Positions 35,911 through 43,787 of a DNA stretch of 64,000 nt are shown piece after piece (position 1 is the first letter of the stretch; each line of letters opens with the position of its first letter). The notes beneath the pieces are model-generated. The model made no database searches. It worked only from the letters and a program-made list of their open reading frames with translations, and was not told the DNA's origin. Source of the stretch: Bacteroides caecimuris (GTDB lineage: Bacteria; Bacteroidota; Bacteroidia; Bacteroidales; Bacteroidaceae); NCBI RefSeq assembly GCF_001688725.2, contig NZ_CP015401.2, forward strand, positions 2,108,001 through 2,172,000, in the 5' to 3' direction. A program made the position numbers and the translations under genes.

Positions 35911-37470
35911 TTATTCCTCCACAATATACCTGTCTATATTCCGAGTCTCCTTACTGAAATTCACACCCACCTTCACAAGACGCCTGCCCTCCAACGTATA
36001 AGGTATCAGATATCCCCTATCATCAATCTGTCTCAACGCTTCTTCCGCACTACCGTTCAACTTGAACTCAAACACATAGACAGCATCCTGTGTCTTCACC
36101 ACGGCATCGGCACGACCGCGGGCACTACGAACTTCCGTCGACACGAACTGCCCCAACAAGGCGAAAACCACATAAAAGATGGCCTGGTAATGACGCTCCG
36201 TATTATCACTCAACTCGTAAGGAATACCGGAAAAGAATATTTTAAGACGTTCCATGAAAGCATCCACCTCGCCATTACGCAACTCACGCATGAACTTGGC
36301 GATGTGGAAACCGGTCGCGTCACTCGAGACCTCCGTGTAATAAGGAAGCAGGAAGTTAAGAAAGCCGTAACGGACCTCATCGTTCGGGAAACCTAACGTA
36401 TACAGATACACCTCCCTGTCATATCCCTTGATGGTCAGATAACCGCTCTGGTAAATCATAGGAAGCGGATTGCCAACCTCGGCACGATACTCCGAAAAGG
36501 CGGAAGCGTCCACCTCCATCCCGTCTACCAATAAACGAAGGTCATAATCACTCTCCTTCAGCAAATCCACCAGATAAGTGGGAGTGCCCGTCTGGAACCA
36601 GTAATGGTCGAACTTGCAACCGTCGAATACATTCAACAGGCTGAAAGGATTGAATACCCCGGCGGCAGTCTCCTCAAAATGATAACCGTCGTACATCAAA
36701 GTCAAACGAGTGAGTATCTCATCGAAAGACTCTCCGTATTTCACGCACAAGGCATCTATTTCCGGAGCGAACGTCCGCACCAACTCCTCTTTCGTAATGC
36801 CGCAAACCGTGGCATAGGCAGGCTTCATGCTGATATCGTTCAACTGGTTCAAGTCGCTGAAGACGCTCACTTGAGAAAACTTGGTAACTCCGGTCAGAAA
36901 AACGAAACGAAGATAACGGTCAGAACTTTTCAAAACCCCGTAAAAGGCTTTCAATGTCCGACGGTATTCGGACAATAAGGATTCATCCAAAAGGGCTTGA
37001 AGCAAAGGTTTATCGTATTCGTCAACCAAGACGACCACCTGTTTGCCCGTCTGTTCGTAAGCTTGCTCTATCATATATGCGAAACGTTCTTCCGGACTAC
37101 GGTCCTGTTTCTCAGTACCATATTTCAACTCCCATCGTTCCAAATATTGATTGAGCATAGCGGTCAAGTCTGCAAAAGTCTCATATTTCCGCGCATTCAA
37201 ATCCAGATGAAACACCGGATATGACTCCCATTCAGTTTCCAGTTTTTCGATGGCAAGCCCTTGAAACAAGTCCTTACGCCCTTCGAAATAGGCCTCGAAA
37301 GTGGAAAGAAGCAGGCTTTTGCCGAAACGGCGGGGACGGCTCAGAAAATAAGGAACAGAAGCGGAAGCGAGCTGATAAACCATCGCTGTCTTATCCACAT
37401 AAAGATAGTTACCCTCACGCAACTTTTCAAAAGTCTGTATGCCAATCGGCAATTTACGTACCTGTTCCAT
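35911..37470 (-). CDS. AAA-ATPase-like / PD-(D/E)XK nuclease-superfamily protein
   Basis: A 519-residue protein of the 'AAA-ATPase-like plus PDDEXK_9' family common in Bacteroides. The N-terminal part has LPIGIQTFEKLREGNYLYVDKT, the Walker A-like RPRRFGKSLLLSTFEAYF, and Walker B VVVLVDEYDKPLL. The C-terminal part has the nuclease-like core GRADAVVKTQDAVYVFEFKLNGSAEEALRQI, with Asp and the ExK pair. The biological role is unknown; such genes are often multicopy and near mobile DNA. The start at 37,470 (MEQVRKLPIG) is preferred over an upstream extension. A TATATTTG -7 box (37,503-37,496) is close upstream. Confidence 0.85.
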   Translation of the reverse strand: MEQVRKLPIGIQTFEKLREGNYLYVDKTAMVYQLASASVPYFLSRPRRFGKSLLLSTFEAYFEGRKDLFQGLAIEKLETEWESYPVFHLDLNARKYETFADLTAMLNQYLERWELKYGTEKQDRSPEERFAYMIEQAYEQTGKQVVVLVDEYDKPLLQALLDESLLSEYRRTLKAFYGVLKSSDRYLRFVFLTGVTKFSQVSVFSDLNQLNDISMKPAYATVCGITKEELVRTFAPEIDALCVKYGESFDEILTRLTLMYDGYHFEETAAGVFNPFSLLNVFDGCKFDHYWFQTGTPTYLVDLLKESDYDLRLLVDGMEVDASAFSEYRAEVGNPLPMIYQSGYLTIKGYDREVYLYTLGFPNDEVRYGFLNFLLPYYTEVSSDATGFHIAKFMRELRNGEVDAFMERLKIFFSGIPYELSDNTERHYQAIFYVVFALLGQFVSTEVRSARGRADAVVKTQDAVYVFEFKLNGSAEEALRQIDDRGYLIPYTLEGRRLVKVGVNFSKETRNIDRYIVEE

Positions 37471-37556
37471 GTCAACTTTGTTTTTATGATAGATGCAAAT
37501 ATACAATTTTATTCCAAGAGCAACACCGCTTTTTTATTAAAATAAAGAACATAAAC

Positions 37557-37723
37557 GCCATATTTCACATATAGACACAAATCCGTTTTGCATTTCCTGA
37601 TATAGCACAACGGCATGCCAATACCACTAATTGTATAAATTGGCAATCTCACCTTAAAAACAAATATGCCAACGATCCTCACAGACAGTTGGCATATCTC
37701 ACATATAGATACATATCAGTTTT
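37557..37723. repeat. repeat pair and hairpin upstream of the IS66-type relic
   Basis: A 33-nt direct repeat (27 matches) occurs at 37,557-37,589 and 37,691-37,723 (both read close to CATATYTCACATATAGAYAC). Between them is the hairpin ATATGCCAAC / GTTGGCATAT (37,664-37,673 with 37,688-37,697) with loop GATCCTCACAGACA, and a second stem TGCCAAT / ATTGGCA near 37,616-37,646. Confidence 0.6.
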
Positions 37724-37865
37724 TAGGCCGATATGAGGGATAAAGTTAGAAATATACCACTGTATTCTTCCTAACTTTGGTAAGCACTCAATTTAGGGCA
37801 TCCCCCTTTGAAAGGGCACTTTTCAGTGCCCTAAATCGAGTTTTGTTAATTAATTAGTTTTGAAA

Positions 37866-38036
37866 TTAACATTGGCTTGTAGCCAAAGTAATTTTGTCAG
37901 GAACCATGTTAACATAACCCCTGCATCCGTTAAAGATATTTTTGAATTTTGCCTTAAGTTCAGCCGATTTGCGAAGCTTACGCTCTTCCGATAACTGATT
38001 TTCCCAATCAGACTGTTTCGATTGCATGGATGCCAT
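37866..38036 (-). pseudogene. IS66-type tnpC N-terminal stub
   Basis: A 56-codon frame reading MASMQSKQSDWENQLSEERK and continuing as a charged coiled-coil-like stretch, then KITLATSQC and stop. Position after tnpA and the coiled-coil character suggest the start of a transposase gene that has been deleted; the middle (tnpB) and catalytic parts are missing. Confidence 0.45.
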
Positions 38037-38044
38037 CCGCTCAT

Positions 38045-38482
38045 TCAGTTGGTTTCCCTACTCAACACATCCTTTTTTGAGTCGATTTGAAGCCGTTCAC
38101 GAATGATAGACAACACACGGCTGTGCTTGCAACGCAATTTCTCTACCATACGAACTAAATCCTGATAGCTTAAATTCTTTTGGGATAAATGTAGCCCATT
38201 GCTGATACGAATGTCAATCCATATACGAACAGGAGTGTCATTACTGCTTTTGGATACTGACTGAAGTTGAGCACTACTCTTGTTTTTTTCCGAATGGCTA
38301 ATCTCAGGAGCACCATCAATCTGAACTGAAACTACTTTTTTCCGAGTATCCTTGAACCATTTCTGAAAAATGTTATAAGGAACTTTATTCTTAACACAAA
38401 ACGATTGGAGAGATTCTCCATGAGGAAAAGCCTCGCTCTGGTACTGAAAGTAAAACCTTTCTAGATCTTCACTGTTATACAT
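38045..38482 (-). CDS. IS66-family accessory protein TnpA-like
   Basis: A 145-residue protein beginning MYNSEDLERFYFQYQSEAFP. The first 60 residues form a helix-turn-helix-like region (GESLQSFCVKNKVPYNIFQKWFKD) and the last part (VRIWIDIRISNGLHLSQKN) matches the C-terminal pattern of IS66 ORF1 proteins. It differs clearly from the TnpA of the complete element at 41,185, so a different IS66-type element is involved. Without the other two ORFs it cannot drive transposition alone. Confidence 0.75.
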   Translation of the reverse strand: MYNSEDLERFYFQYQSEAFPHGESLQSFCVKNKVPYNIFQKWFKDTRKKVVSVQIDGAPEISHSEKNKSSAQLQSVSKSSNDTPVRIWIDIRISNGLHLSQKNLSYQDLVRMVEKLRCKHSRVLSIIRERLQIDSKKDVLSRETN

Positions 38483-38597
38483 AATTCTATAAATTTGGTG
38501 GGCAGCGAAGGTATCACTTTCAATTAATAGCCTTTTTTTGACTGCTTACCAAAGAAAGAGGATACTATTATCTGGTATTATGAGAATAAATCGGGAA

Positions 38598-38756
38598 ATA
38601 TCAACGATCTTCACAGACAGTTGATATAGTGGGAAATTCACATCGGCTTTAACCTCCGATGCCAAGGCGTAGATCAGAAATGTGCCGTCGCGCTTTTTCT
38701 GATCTACAATGTAGGGGAATCATGCTGTAAACAGCATGAAGCTAGGGACCTACATT
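38598..38756. ncRNA. cluster of strong hairpins, possible structured RNA or repeat element
   Basis: Four stems in 160 bp: ATATCAAC / GTTGATAT (38,598-38,627), CATCGG / CCGATG (38,641-38,661), GTAGATCAGAAA / TTTCTGATCTAC (38,669-38,707), and AATGTAGG / CCTACATT enclosing TCATGCTGT / ACAGCATGA (38,708-38,756), ending in TTTTTC on the plus strand. No coding frame is evident. The first loop is the same as in the hairpin at 37,664. The strand is uncertain. Confidence 0.5.
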
Positions 38757-38992
38757 TTTCTTCATCTCACATACGAAACACTCACGTGTTTATTACATCT
38801 CAACATTTATTTTATACCATACCTTTTTTGTTAATTCACTACATAATTATTTTTCATCTAGAAGTTCGACCTACTTTTCTATCTATACAGATTAAAATAA
38901 CAGACGTAATCATTCTATTTTCCGCCACGACAATTTTATCGGCTGTTTTTCAGCCGATAAAATAAAAATGCCCGCAAGAAAATATTTTTGTT

Positions 38993-40753
38993 TTAACATT
39001 CTGGTTTATAAAAACATGGTAGAAGAGTCTTCTTGTCGCAGTCCTTACCATGAAGAATACATTCGAACAGGTGCTTCAGGTAATCCTGAGGGTCTATGCC
39101 ATTAAGCTTACAGCTTTCTATCAGAGAGAAGATGAATGCCGAGTTTTCTGCCGCATCCTCACTGCCTATGTTCATACAGTTCTTGAGCAACAGCTTTACC
39201 GGTTTCATCCTTTGTTCACAGAGGTTGTTCGATATTTCCGCTGCACCGTCCTTGAGGATATTTCTCAGGGACTTCCACTGGTTTAACGTATAATTGACAG
39301 CCTTTCTCATCAGTTCGTTAGCCATAATCTTCGCATCCTGCATCATCATGACCACCTTATGATGGATACTTTCAAGGATCGGTCCTGTAAGTTTCCGTCT
39401 TTTCCCCTTTATCTGCTCACCGCTGAGCTTCATGGTGCGGAACAGATCTTCATTCATGAACATATCGCCGATGGAGTCTATTATCTCCATCGCTGTCCTG
39501 TCCGAAGGCAAGGCGTCAACCCACAACCTTCTGCAGTGCGTCCAGCATCCTATATGAAGCACCTTTGAGTCTTCTCCATCAAACATTCTGTAAACCGTAT
39601 ATCCGTCAGTGGAAAGGGTCCCCATAAAATGTTCCAGGAACGACTTCGCCACATCGGATGACCTGCTGCCGTTGTTATAGTGATAATAGACCATCTTCAT
39701 ATGCTTTGCAAAGAATGCCCATAAGTACTTTCTCCTGTAAGCCTTGCCTTCCTTTGTTTCGATGCCTACAAGTTCGGTCGTCTCATCAACCATAAGATAT
39801 TCAGCCTGCTGTACAAACCCCTTGAAGACATCTTCCATGAACTCCTTTAGCTTGGCGATTCCGTTATGGATATAGCTGTTCAGTGTGGTGTTGCTTATAT
39901 GGATGCCCTCTCTGGCAAGCAGTCTTATCTGTCTGTTCTCAGGCATACTGAAGTCATATTTCAGACAGAGCAGACGGGCAAGCAGTTCAGGGGAGAAAAT
40001 ACCTCCAAGTTTTTTCAGCGGATGTTCCATTGTGCTTACAAAAGTTCCGTCTGCAAGCTTTACCCTTGCCACCTTGTAGACATGCTCCACGTTATGAGCC
40101 CTTACATGTTCTATGACCCTGTATTCCCACACATCAGGCATACCGTTGCGGTTCATGAACCGTCCTCCTTCGGGAAGCGTGTAATACTCGTCCACTTCAT
40201 GTACTACCACTTTGTCAACTTTCAATTTGGTTTTCACGGCACGTGGTGTAGTTTCCTTTCTTCTTGAAGGTTGGCTGTTCTGTGCAGGTGTGCTACCAGA
40301 AATGGTACTGCTGCCGGTTTCGTTACCGTCAGCCTTATCGTTGTCATCATCCTTTCTGTCAGAGCCGTCATATTCGGACTTATGCAGTGCAGACTTGTCA
40401 AGGTTACGGTTGTTCAGCAGTTTTCTTTGCTCGGATGTACGGCCGAAACGGTGTTTCCTGCTGTCCTCAAGCTGAAGCCTGAGATTGGAAATCTCGTTTG
40501 CCAGCATCCTGTTCACATCGTCTTTTGCATCAAGATGCTTTCTCATAAGCTCCATTTCTTTTCGATAGTTCTCGACTGTTACGGATAATTCATTGATTGT
40601 ATCAACCAGAGCCTTGGAGTTCTCCTTATTGGATTCTTCAATGGCCTTAAGCCTCGCAATCAGTCCGTTTACCTGTTTGCGAAGCCCTGCCTTTTCCTCA
40701 TTCGCCAGACCCAACTGGCAGCAAAGTAACTCGTATGCCCTTTCATCAATCAT
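38993..40753 (-). CDS. tnpC: IS66-family transposase TnpC
   Basis: A 586-residue DDE transposase. It has the N-terminal coiled coil (about residues 15-105), the LRLQLEDSRKHRFGRTSEQRK segment with HRFGRxSE typical of IS66, the zinc-finger-associated region, and the catalytic core with MVDETTELVG (first Asp), GTLSTDGYTVYRMF (second Asp) and EISNNLCEQRMKPVKLLLKN (Glu), ending in the IS66 C-terminal domain. It appears intact. Confidence 0.92.
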   Translation of the reverse strand: MIDERAYELLCCQLGLANEEKAGLRKQVNGLIARLKAIEESNKENSKALVDTINELSVTVENYRKEMELMRKHLDAKDDVNRMLANEISNLRLQLEDSRKHRFGRTSEQRKLLNNRNLDKSALHKSEYDGSDRKDDDNDKADGNETGSSTISGSTPAQNSQPSRRKETTPRAVKTKLKVDKVVVHEVDEYYTLPEGGRFMNRNGMPDVWEYRVIEHVRAHNVEHVYKVARVKLADGTFVSTMEHPLKKLGGIFSPELLARLLCLKYDFSMPENRQIRLLAREGIHISNTTLNSYIHNGIAKLKEFMEDVFKGFVQQAEYLMVDETTELVGIETKEGKAYRRKYLWAFFAKHMKMVYYHYNNGSRSSDVAKSFLEHFMGTLSTDGYTVYRMFDGEDSKVLHIGCWTHCRRLWVDALPSDRTAMEIIDSIGDMFMNEDLFRTMKLSGEQIKGKRRKLTGPILESIHHKVVMMMQDAKIMANELMRKAVNYTLNQWKSLRNILKDGAAEISNNLCEQRMKPVKLLLKNCMNIGSEDAAENSAFIFSLIESCKLNGIDPQDYLKHLFECILHGKDCDKKTLLPCFYKPEC

Positions 40754-40835
40754 GATATAAAGATACGAAAAATCAGGCAGTTACGCAAACTTTTTACTGT
40801 TCATTTTTATTATTCCATTGGATATCAATACCTTG

Positions 40836-41183
40836 TTATTCATCTTTAGGGCTTACATACATCCTGTCGACTACGATGCTTTCCGTCAGGTATGCCATAT
40901 CAGACCACTGGATCCGGTAGCACCTGGAAACTTCATCAAATACAGGTTTCTTGAATTTCCCCATAACAGGACGTTTCTCGTAAAGCACATAAAAACCGCG
41001 TTCATAATGAAGTATCTTCACAACCTTACGGTTCCTGGACATGAACATATAGACGTTGGAGGCATCGCTCGGGTCAAGTGACATCTCTTCCCTTATACTC
41101 TCACATAATCGGAAAATACCTTTCCGCAAATCCACATTACCGTTGAACAGATAATAGTTCAGGTTAGTACTCAGTCCAAGCAT
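40836..41183 (-). CDS. tnpB: IS66-family accessory protein TnpB
   Basis: A 115-residue protein of the IS66 Orf2 family: NYYLFNGNVDLRKGIFRLCE, NVYMFMSRNRKVVKILHYERGFYVLYEKR, and the C-terminal VDRMYVSPKDE. It is required with TnpA for transposition of IS66 elements. It is two bases downstream of tnpA. Confidence 0.92.
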   Translation of the reverse strand: MLGLSTNLNYYLFNGNVDLRKGIFRLCESIREEMSLDPSDASNVYMFMSRNRKVVKILHYERGFYVLYEKRPVMGKFKKPVFDEVSRCYRIQWSDMAYLTESIVVDRMYVSPKDE

Positions 41184-41184
41184 A

Positions 41185-41553
41185 TCATCCTATCATTTTA
41201 TTAAGCAACAAACTCAAATCAAGAACAGTGGTGTTTTTCAGAAACAGCGTTGCGCCTGATGCCAATTGTAATTTTACCCATCTTATCGGAGCTTCACCTT
41301 CGGGCTGTCTCACTTCCATTTTCACGGTTGGACTGTTGCAGGGATTGCCGGTTATCTGGACTTTGGCAACCTTGGGTTGATCAACCTGGACTGTCTTGCC
41401 TAACTTCTCACTCCATAGCTGGTGGCGCTGCCAGTTCATGAACTTGTCGTAATTCACTCCATAATCCGCACAGAACTCGCGAAGGTCTTTGGTTTCGCAG
41501 CACAGCTGATAGAGGTCGTACACCTCCTGGTAGTTTACTTTTTCTTTTGCCAT
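41185..41553 (-). CDS. tnpA: IS66-family accessory protein TnpA
   Basis: A 122-residue protein with helix-turn-helix-like YQLCCETKDLREFCADYGVN and a beta-rich C-terminus (PIRWVKLQLASGATLFLKN). I start it at the ATG at 41,553 (MAKEKVNYQ); an upstream in-frame start runs toward the IS end. It is the first gene of the element. Confidence 0.88.
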   Translation of the reverse strand: MAKEKVNYQEVYDLYQLCCETKDLREFCADYGVNYDKFMNWQRHQLWSEKLGKTVQVDQPKVAKVQITGNPCNSPTVKMEVRQPEGEAPIRWVKLQLASGATLFLKNTTVLDLSLLLNKMIG

Positions 41554-41632
41554 AATCTTTGTTAGTAATTGGTTATGGCGCAAAGATATGCTGGGTTGCG
41601 ATGCGTGTCAAGGCGGAAAATAGAATGGTTAC

Positions 41633-41770
41633 GGAAGTTTCCCCATCATCTAAGTAAGCAAAGATCTCTTTCCAGAATCGATTCAGATAGTTAAGAGCTT
41701 CTGTGTAATACCGGCTTCTAATCTCAAAAATTTGTTCGCGGTGAAGATAGAACTTTCAATCAATAGCCAT
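41633..41770 (-). mobile_element. IS66-type relic: right end joined to a tnpC fragment
   Basis: Read leftward it begins with AGTCAAAAAATGGCTATTG, the same end sequence as at 38,549 and 54,387, continues through the leader GAACAAATTT, then switches to a transposase frame EIRSRYYTEALNYLNRFW followed by KEIFAYLDDGE, the region just before the catalytic Glu in IS66 transposases. It is cut off exactly at the complete IS66. It is an internal-deletion relic of an IS66-type element distinct from the intact one. Confidence 0.75.
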
Positions 41771-42625
41771 TTTTTGACTGATGATCATATTCTTATTTTT
41801 GACTGATGATAGTTCCAGTTCTCTTTCGATTGCGGACATCACCTGAGCGTTCCACCTTGTACGTTCCTTATCAAACAGCCATCCCCACTTATTAAAATAT
41901 TTAACGGCACTTTTAATATGAGTTCTCAGCATCTTTTTATTCTTATAAGATTCAGCCTTATGAGCGTGCACTATGGTAACATAAGGCCAAAACAATGTTT
42001 TATAATACTTATGAATACGGCGAGTTATATCAATATCCTCCATATACATAAAAATGTTTTCATCAAACAAACCAACCTTATGAAAACAATCTATACGGAA
42101 AAACATAAAACTACCCAATAAAAAAGGTATATCCATTGCCTTACCACGGTCATAATCTTTCAACAAAAAACGATGATCAAAAACTTTAGCTATCATTTTA
42201 GGCATGAATCGTCTGAATATTAAATTAACAGGAGTAGGCAACAAGCGACACACATATTGTAAATCCCCATTAGGATAAATTGTATTAGGTATCAATTGTC
42301 CTACATCAGAATTTTCATCCATATATCTACATATTTTCTCTAAAACTGAAGGTTCAAAATACACATCCGAATTAAGCACCAAATGGTATTTTTTGTCTGA
42401 ATCAAGAACTTGTCTCAATGCTTGGTTATGACCAGCTCCATATCCCACATTATCACTGCCTATATATTCCACATTGGCATATTGCTGGCAAAAGTCTGCA
42501 ATATACTGTTGATGAGAATTGTCAATAACATAAATTTGTGAAATAAGAGAAGAGGTTAATGATTGCAAGCATCTGGACAGTTCTTCTAGATTCGTCTTGT
42601 AAGTGACGATAGAAACTGTTATCAT
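41756..42625 (-). CDS. GT2 family glycosyltransferase (rhamnosyltransferase-like)
   Basis: A 289-residue GT-A enzyme adding a sugar to the capsule repeat unit on the cytoplasmic face. It starts MITVSIVTYKTNLEELSRCL, has VIDNSHQQ, the metal-binding LVLNSDVYFEP (DxD-like), and MEDIDITRRIHKYYKTLFWP typical of the WbbL-like branch. Its last residues (SQKMAID and stop) are encoded by the end of the IS66-type relic, so the native C-terminus has probably been replaced. It is the last gene of the capsule locus. Confidence 0.85.
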   Translation of the reverse strand: MITVSIVTYKTNLEELSRCLQSLTSSLISQIYVIDNSHQQYIADFCQQYANVEYIGSDNVGYGAGHNQALRQVLDSDKKYHLVLNSDVYFEPSVLEKICRYMDENSDVGQLIPNTIYPNGDLQYVCRLLPTPVNLIFRRFMPKMIAKVFDHRFLLKDYDRGKAMDIPFLLGSFMFFRIDCFHKVGLFDENIFMYMEDIDITRRIHKYYKTLFWPYVTIVHAHKAESYKNKKMLRTHIKSAVKYFNKWGWLFDKERTRWNAQVMSAIERELELSSVKNKNMIISQKMAID

Positions 42626-42673
42626 ACTATCAAATACTATATTTTTTCTGTGACAAAATTTACAATTGAATAC

Positions 42674-42935
42674 TCATTTATAATTTTCTAAAAAAGACTC
42701 CTTAAATCGTCTCCTGTCATCCAAGCTAATATTTAGACTATTTATACTGCATATATAATTTTCAGGCACTTCTGCTTCTAACATAAACTTTTCAAATTTC
42801 TTATCTATGCCTTAAAAAGCTATAGGAGTATCCAACACTGGAGTCATCAAACAAAACATACAAAGATCCATATCGTAACATCTTTAAATGTTTTAGTTCA
42901 TAGGCTAAGATATCAATCTCTGAATCTTAATTTAA
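42674..42935 (-). pseudogene. decayed gene fragment of unknown family
   Basis: Two leftward frames read as protein-like sequence: DILAYELKHLKMLRYGSLYV with continuation to SFLRHR, then after a frame change near 42,805-42,812, IDKKFEKFMLEAEVPENYIC and a tail ending RRRFKESFLENYK before a TGA at 42,674. The sequence looks like the C-terminal 80-odd codons of a capsule gene whose front has been lost. I do not recognise the family. It explains the otherwise empty 325-bp gap. Confidence 0.45.
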
Positions 42936-42950
42936 ATATTTATTCTTAAT

Positions 42951-43787
42951 CTAAATAGAACTCTTCTCAATCAATTTTGCATTATGCTGGTTCCTTTTAT
43001 CAAGTGGTGGAGGAGTCATATAATTGGGTCCATAAAATTTAATAAGGAAGCTTTCCGTTTCAGTCATACCATTTACCATAATATCCTCGAAAGGAAGTTC
43101 TCTCCCTTTACCAAACCAATACTTAGGCTGCGTCTCACCCATTTTCTGTGGTCCTCCCAAAGTCGCACCATATTCACATTTATCCAAATCATATCTGCGA
43201 GATACCCAGTCTATAAAACATCCTGCCCAATGCTGACTTATTACTTTTTCAATCCGAGTAATTTTAGCAAAAGAAATGAAGAATGACTCTATATTAGAAC
43301 GTTCCTTCTCCAAATCAACCTCATTACTAAAATTAGAAAATTTATAAAATAACCTAGCAGTCAGATATGCCACACTAAACATCTTATATTTAAAAGTTCC
43401 AGGATTAGGCACACCGTCAATAATGAGAATATCTACCCAAACAGGCATTTCTGCTCTTTTCAGGCCTTTTCCGACCTCAAGTTTATACCTTGTATCCACA
43501 ACATGAGCAGCAGTCCATTGATGCCCTTTCTGTTGAATGGTATCTAAAAACATATATTGTGGAAATTCATTCTGATACAGCTTCAATCTCTCGAAATCTT
43601 TACGAGACATTGCAATATCCACATCATCATCCCACGGAATAAAACCTTGATGGCGTACAGCCCCTAATAGAGTTCCCCCATATACATAATACGTCAAATT
43701 ATGACGTTTACAAATAACAAGAATCTCTTTCAAAATATTCAGACCAACCCGTTGAATTTCATTTAGATGTTCATACTTATCCATCAT
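42951..43787 (-). CDS. LicD-family phosphotransferase
   Basis: A 278-residue protein that probably transfers a phospho-alcohol (phosphocholine, ribitol-phosphate or similar) from a CDP donor onto the glycan. The nucleotidyltransferase-type core is YYVYGGTLLGAVRHQGFIPWD followed by DDVDIAMSRKDF (about residues 33-65). Its ATG overlaps the stop of the upstream SDR gene (ATGA). The adjacent IspD-like cytidylyltransferase would supply the CDP-activated donor, which makes this three-gene set a plausible unit. Confidence 0.85.
   Translation of the reverse strand: MMDKYEHLNEIQRVGLNILKEILVICKRHNLTYYVYGGTLLGAVRHQGFIPWDDDVDIAMSRKDFERLKLYQNEFPQYMFLDTIQQKGHQWTAAHVVDTRYKLEVGKGLKRAEMPVWVDILIIDGVPNPGTFKYKMFSVAYLTARLFYKFSNFSNEVDLEKERSNIESFFISFAKITRIEKVISQHWAGCFIDWVSRRYDLDKCEYGATLGGPQKMGETQPKYWFGKGRELPFEDIMVNGMTETESFLIKFYGPNYMTPPPLDKRNQHNAKLIEKSSI

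Larger units (their letters stand above)
37780..38549 (-). mobile_element. internally deleted IS66-type element
   Basis: Left end GTAAGCACTCAATTTAGGGC (37,780) and right end, read inverted, GTAAGCAGTCAAAAAAAGGC (38,549) form imperfect terminal repeats starting with the GTAA typical of IS66-family elements. Between them only a tnpA-like gene and a stub of the transposase remain, in 770 bp instead of about 2.5 kb. Flanking CTTTG/CAAAG extends the inverted repeat; no target duplication is seen. Confidence 0.7.
38906..41632 (-). mobile_element. complete IS66-family insertion sequence
   Basis: Terminal inverted repeats of 21 bp (GTAAYCATTCTATTTTCCGC plus C; one mismatch) at 38,906 and 41,632 enclose the standard three genes tnpA, tnpB and tnpC, all leftward. 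Length 2.73 kb. The 8 bases outside the two ends differ (TAACAGAC and GGAAGTTT), so there is no target duplication: one flank has probably been lost by deletion or recombination. Confidence 0.92.

Noticed and set aside
37664..37697. Integron attC-like site suggested by the AAC...GTT stem
   Set aside because: The arms do not fit the RYYYAAC/GTTRRRY rule and there is no integrase of the integron type or gene cassette array nearby.
37557..38760. CRISPR array suggested by repeats and hairpins
   Set aside because: Only two repeat copies with unequal spacing and no cas genes in the window.
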